Below, in pieces: positions 5,501 to 7,818 of a stretch of DNA of 7,818 nt. The notes beneath the pieces were generated by a model, which was not told where the DNA came from, ran no database searches, and worked only from the letters and a program-made list of their open reading frames with translations. How positions within the stretch are numbered: the first letter of the stretch is position 1; the number at the start of each line of letters is the position of its first letter. Source of the DNA: an uncultured bacterium (GTDB taxonomy: Bacteria > Planctomycetota > Phycisphaerae > Phycisphaerales > SM1A02). The stretch spans positions 1 to 7,818 of the forward strand of contig CAIWNO010000031.1 in NCBI GenBank assembly GCA_903914045.1, read 5' to 3'. The translations under genes and the position numbers were made by a program.

Positions 5501-7042
5501 ATGACTGCTTTCATATTGACCACACGATTCACTTCTTTGCGTCTGCGAAAAAGAATGTTCTCTATGGCGCAATGGGGTGCATGTGCAATGTTGTCACAAC
5601 TTGTGTTGTGCCAGGCGCCGGCACCTGCGCCAGCGCAAGCGCCAGTTGCATCAACGCCTACGCCAGCACAAACACCAGTTGCATCAACGCCTACGCCAGC
5701 GCAAACACCTGCGCCAATTGCAACTTCAGCGCCAATTTCCTTGCCCACACAGAGCGACGTGGTTGAACCAAGTCGATCCCCAAGCCCAAGCAAGGGACCA
5801 GTTTTGAAACTCACTCGTGAAACGCAGGTTGTTGAAGCGCCAGGACCAACGGTTTCGCCCGCATTTGGAAATGTTCTTGCATTCGCAGGTGATCGCTTGG
5901 TGATTAGCGGCGCGGTGTTGTCGCGGCGCGGCGGCGCGGAGGGGCAAATTTTCACATTCGTCATCAAGGACGGAAAATGGACATCAATTTCTGAAATGGT
6001 TCAAGTGCAAGCAATGGCGCCAGAGGAGTTTGCCATTCAGAGAATTTTAGGCGACCCAGAATTCTTGCTCACAAATATTTCGCGCAAGACCAAGTCAAGT
6101 GAAATTATTTCCTTTACGCCAGCGGAGGGACGCGAAGCGTGGAAGCAGTCTGGTTCAATCAAGGCTCCTGAGAAAGAAAAAGTTTTAAATTTCGCTTCGG
6201 CCATGGCGCTCAGCAACAATATGTTGGCAGTGGGTGAAGTAAGTTCGCGTCCCAATCAGAAGGAAGAGGATTTTTCATCCAACCCACGCGTGTTTCTGTT
6301 TGCGCGCACCGCGCAAGGGTGGAAAGCGCAAGGCGCCATTCAGCGCGATGTCAAGAACACACCGTGGTGGTTTGGTATTTCAATCGCCATGGATGGCGAC
6401 ACTTTGGCGGTTGGAAATCCAAACGCATTGCTTCCATTTACCACCGACAAACTTCGGCCAAGTCTTGAACCAGCCATGGTGTGCGTCTATCGAAAAACCG
6501 CGGCGGGTTGGAAACTTGAACAAGAAATTGCAAACACAGGTCTGAGTCAGTGGAAAGGATTTGGCGTCAACATTGCATTGCAAGGAGATCTTCTTGCGGT
6601 GCGATCGGTGAATCCATCCAATCGCGAGGATGAAATTGATGTGAGTGTGTTGCGACGCGTGAACGGTCAATGGGTTTCAGAAGGCACGCTCAATCCAGGA
6701 GAAGGCGCGACAAAAGGCAAGGGGTATGGTTTTGCGCTTGCCATTGATCAAGGCAGAATTTGCGTAGGAGACGCGATGGCGGTTGAGGGCAGCGACAGCA
6801 ATGGTCGCGTCTTTGTATTTGAACATTCCGCCAAGGGCTGGCAAGAAAAATGGCGGCTTGCTCCGAAAGTTTTTGTGTCGCCAAATTCATTTGGCACCGC
6901 GATTGCCATTCAATGGCCATGGGTGGCTGTGGGTCGAGTCCGCAGTGAGCGACTTGGAATTGAGCCTGGTGGTGCGTTGCTTTTTAAATTGGACGCAAAC
7001 GCACCAACATCGGCCGCGCCTAAGTCTGATCAAAAGAAATAA
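5501..7042 (+). CDS. Exported FG-GAP beta-propeller protein
   Basis: This 513-aa protein is probably secreted or periplasmic. The N-terminus is long and basic (Arg9, Arg14, Arg16-Lys17-Arg18), followed by a hydrophobic core MAQWGACAMLSQLVLCQA and a likely signal-peptidase cut after QA at about residue 39. Residues 39-100 form a Pro/Ala/Thr-rich linker with an 11-residue tandem repeat. From about 119 to 498 a motif recurs: phi-G-x-x-hydrophobic-A-hydrophobic-x-G-D-x-hydrophobic-A-V-G, about 25 variable residues, then hydrophobic strand V-F-x-hydrophobic, K-x-G/A-x-W and a short strand. Clear copies start near residues 120, 228, 290, 353, 408 and 462; a worn copy lies at about 172-222. Together they make seven blades, a normal propeller count. 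This is the FG-GAP type repeat of secreted integrin-alpha-like propellers. No calcium-loop DxDxDG, catalytic domain, membrane anchor or sorting signal is seen after it. It probably binds other proteins or glycans at the cell surface; the partner is unknown. Confidence 0.8.
   Translation: MTAFILTTRFTSLRLRKRMFSMAQWGACAMLSQLVLCQAPAPAPAQAPVASTPTPAQTPVASTPTPAQTPAPIATSAPISLPTQSDVVEPSRSPSPSKGPVLKLTRETQVVEAPGPTVSPAFGNVLAFAGDRLVISGAVLSRRGGAEGQIFTFVIKDGKWTSISEMVQVQAMAPEEFAIQRILGDPEFLLTNISRKTKSSEIISFTPAEGREAWKQSGSIKAPEKEKVLNFASAMALSNNMLAVGEVSSRPNQKEEDFSSNPRVFLFARTAQGWKAQGAIQRDVKNTPWWFGISIAMDGDTLAVGNPNALLPFTTDKLRPSLEPAMVCVYRKTAAGWKLEQEIANTGLSQWKGFGVNIALQGDLLAVRSVNPSNREDEIDVSVLRRVNGQWVSEGTLNPGEGATKGKGYGFALAIDQGRICVGDAMAVEGSDSNGRVFVFEHSAKGWQEKWRLAPKVFVSPNSFGTAIAIQWPWVAVGRVRSERLGIEPGGALLFKLDANAPTSAAPKSDQKK
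5642..5707 (+). repeat. 33-bp tandem repeat, two copies (PVASTPTPAQT)
   Basis: Two adjacent 33-bp units at 5642-5674 and 5675-5707 differ at a single base visible to me (A or G in CCAGCRCAAACA). They encode PVASTPTPAQT twice in the linker of the propeller protein, followed by related Ala/Pro-rich residues. The near identity suggests recent slippage duplication and probable length variation between strains. Confidence 0.85.
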
Positions 7043-7045
7043 ATA

Positions 7046-7366
7046 TTATTTCCACCAGCGAACGCTGAATGCCATGAATAATGCGCCCGCTGATAATGAG
7101 AATGGTCGCTCCCAATCTTTGGGCCATTGCGTTGGTGCGAGCGGATTCAGCAGGACCATCAGCGCCACCAATATGCCGCACCAAATTGGGCTTTGATTTC
7201 GCGCCGCAAGAACGGCGCTTGCCGCGGCAACGCAGCAGCAAGTTGGCTTTAACCAACCATCCACATCAGTGATCCAAACTTGGGTCAAAATGCCAAACTG
7301 ATACGCGCCCATGGCAAGCAACCACGCGCCCGCCAGTGCATTTACGATTAACCACCATCGACTCAT
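7046..7366 (-). CDS. Small integral membrane protein, DUF6804-like
   Basis: This 106-aa hydrophobic protein has three or four membrane segments: about residues 5-23, 40-56, 61-76 and 88-103. The NPLAP motif after the third segment, followed by a polar stretch with a Trp (KDWERPF) and a final helix, matches my memory of the small NPxxP membrane family DUF6804. That assignment is tentative, and the function of the family is unknown. Three consecutive cysteines (43-45) open the second segment and are unusual. The start ATG at 7366 has no recognisable ribosome site. The gene converges on the propeller gene with only 3 bp between stops. The charge pattern and length look like a real gene, not a shadow. 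Confidence 0.65.
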   Translation of the reverse strand: MSRWWLIVNALAGAWLLAMGAYQFGILTQVWITDVDGWLKPTCCCVAAASAVLAARNQSPIWCGILVALMVLLNPLAPTQWPKDWERPFSLSAGALFMAFSVRWWK

Positions 7367-7383
7367 GTTTGCATATCGGACAA

Positions 7384-7528
7384 ATGTTCGCTCTGGCTAC
7401 ACTCGCCGCAATTCAAGAAATCGCCATGGTTCAAAAAATTCATGTCGCTCTGTTGCACAATGTTGCGTGACTTCGCGCGCGGCGTGTTTCAATTGCGAGA
7501 CGCGTTGAACGCATGGGTTTTGCAATAA
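7384..7528 (+). other. Two overlapping short frames, possibly one broken gene
   Basis: The first frame, 7384-7470, encodes 28 residues starting MFALATLAAIQEIAMVQK. The second, 7460-7528, encodes 22 residues starting MLRDFARGVFQLRDALN and overlaps the first by 11 bases in another frame. Both are helix-prone and have protein-like composition, and end to end they would make about 48 residues. This could be a small gene with a frameshift (natural or from assembly), a coupled pair, or chance. Ribosome sites are poor. I recognise no family. Confidence 0.15.
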
Positions 7529-7567
7529 ACGAGCCAGCCGCCTGTATTTTTTGCTTGCGCAACCCAT
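7513..7567 (+). promoter_or_regulatory. Inverted repeat in leader of ThrE-like gene
   Basis: ATGGGTTTTGCAA (7513-7525) pairs with TTGCGCAACCCAT (7555-7567) at 11 of 13 positions, plus one G-U, enclosing 29 bases that include a run of T (7547-7552). It ends 69 bases before the ATG of the exporter gene. It could form a stem-loop in its 5' leader or be part of a regulator site. Function is not shown. Confidence 0.25.
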
Positions 7568-7636
7568 CATTTGTGCCATTTTGGTGGCGGGACTTGTTCA
7601 GTTGCATTTGGTGAGTTGCCAACAGCCGCAATCAAT

Positions 7637-7818
7637 ATGATGTCGCAGTTGCAAACCCCATCCGAAGATCTCAAGCAAAACTCGGACACCAAGGCTGATG
7701 CCGAAATTTTTTTAGTTGAGTGTGCAAGGGCGTTGCATCGCTATGGAGCACCCGCGCATGTTCTTGAGGCGGAGATGGTGCGCACTGGATCGCGCCTTGG
7801 AATTGCAGTGCAAATTTT
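7637..7818 (+). CDS. ThrE-family threonine/serine exporter, 5' part only
   Basis: The open frame runs off the window end after 60 codons. After about 20 polar residues comes EIFLVECARALHRYGAPAHVLE and then a segment ending in RLGIAVQIF. This matches the opening of the ThrE/YjjP domain, where the pattern 'L-ARALHRYGAPAHRLE...RLGL' starts the cytosolic N-terminal half. In the family this half precedes about five membrane helices, and a second similar membrane unit is either fused (ThrE) or a separate gene (YjjB). The proteins export threonine and serine, or in the YjjPB pair succinate. Start ATG 7637 or the adjacent ATG 7640 is chosen; no strong ribosome site precedes it. Whether the gene is one-piece or split cannot be seen here. 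Confidence 0.8.
   Translation, partial: MMSQLQTPSEDLKQNSDTKADAEIFLVECARALHRYGAPAHVLEAEMVRTGSRLGIAVQI

Noticed and set aside
5602..5613. LVLC as a lipobox in the propeller protein
   Set aside because: The residue before Cys is Leu, not Gly/Ala/Ser, and a signal-peptidase I site (CQA) follows at once; ordinary export is more likely.
5452..5967. 171-codon minus-strand frame with a Gly/Val/Ala repeat
   Set aside because: The repeat is the complement of the Pro/Ala linker repeat of the propeller gene; export signal, ribosome site and repeats all support the plus strand.
1..7818. CRISPR array, tRNA, rRNA, insertion sequence or phage genes
   Set aside because: No regularly spaced repeats, cloverleaf-like segments, transposase or integrase motifs were seen; the only tandem repeat is the two-copy unit inside the propeller gene.

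Overview
The window reads as chromosomal DNA from a Gram-negative bacterium. It has moderately GC-rich genes, AT-rich gaps between them, mostly single-gene transcription units, and weak or absent Shine-Dalgarno sites for several genes. A lipobox protein points to a bacterium with an envelope lipoprotein pathway. The mix of a secreted FG-GAP propeller, a small NP-motif membrane protein and an archaeal-looking flavoprotein would fit a Planctomycetota/PVC-type genome, but this lineage guess is an inference of low confidence. No rRNA, tRNA, insertion sequence, phage gene or CRISPR array is visible.

Layout: (1) Bases 1-376 are an AT-rich non-coding stretch with a strong hairpin (8-38), a perfect 19-bp palindrome (85-103), helically phased CACAA/TTGTG elements (141-190) and a possible 32-codon small ORF with a very good ribosome binding site (231-329). 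(2) Bases 377-790 encode a small lipocalin-like lipoprotein. (3) Bases 939-2543 encode a complete malic enzyme of the large MaeA type, preceded by an ATTGAAAA/TTTTCAAT dyad. (4) Bases 2646-4640, on the minus strand and convergent with the malic enzyme, encode a P1B-4 metal-efflux ATPase (SPC and HEGST motifs). (5) Bases 4792-5427, divergent from the ATPase, encode a single-domain flavoprotein resembling the decarboxylase half of CoaBC. Its active-site variants look like the archaeal form. (6) Bases 5501-7042 encode an exported protein with a Pro/Ala linker and a predicted seven-bladed FG-GAP propeller. (7) Bases 7046-7366, on the minus strand, encode a small membrane protein whose stop lies 3 bp from that of the propeller gene. 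(8) From 7637 to the window edge is the beginning of a ThrE-type threonine/serine exporter.

The genes do not form an obvious joint pathway. Malic enzyme (malate to pyruvate, carbon metabolism), a CoA-pathway-like flavoprotein, a metal exporter and an amino-acid exporter look like independent housekeeping or accessory units. I did not find a clear new multi-gene system. The best leads are the small ORF with its unusual upstream region, the archaeal-type CoaC-like protein with no CoaB beside it, and the propeller protein.
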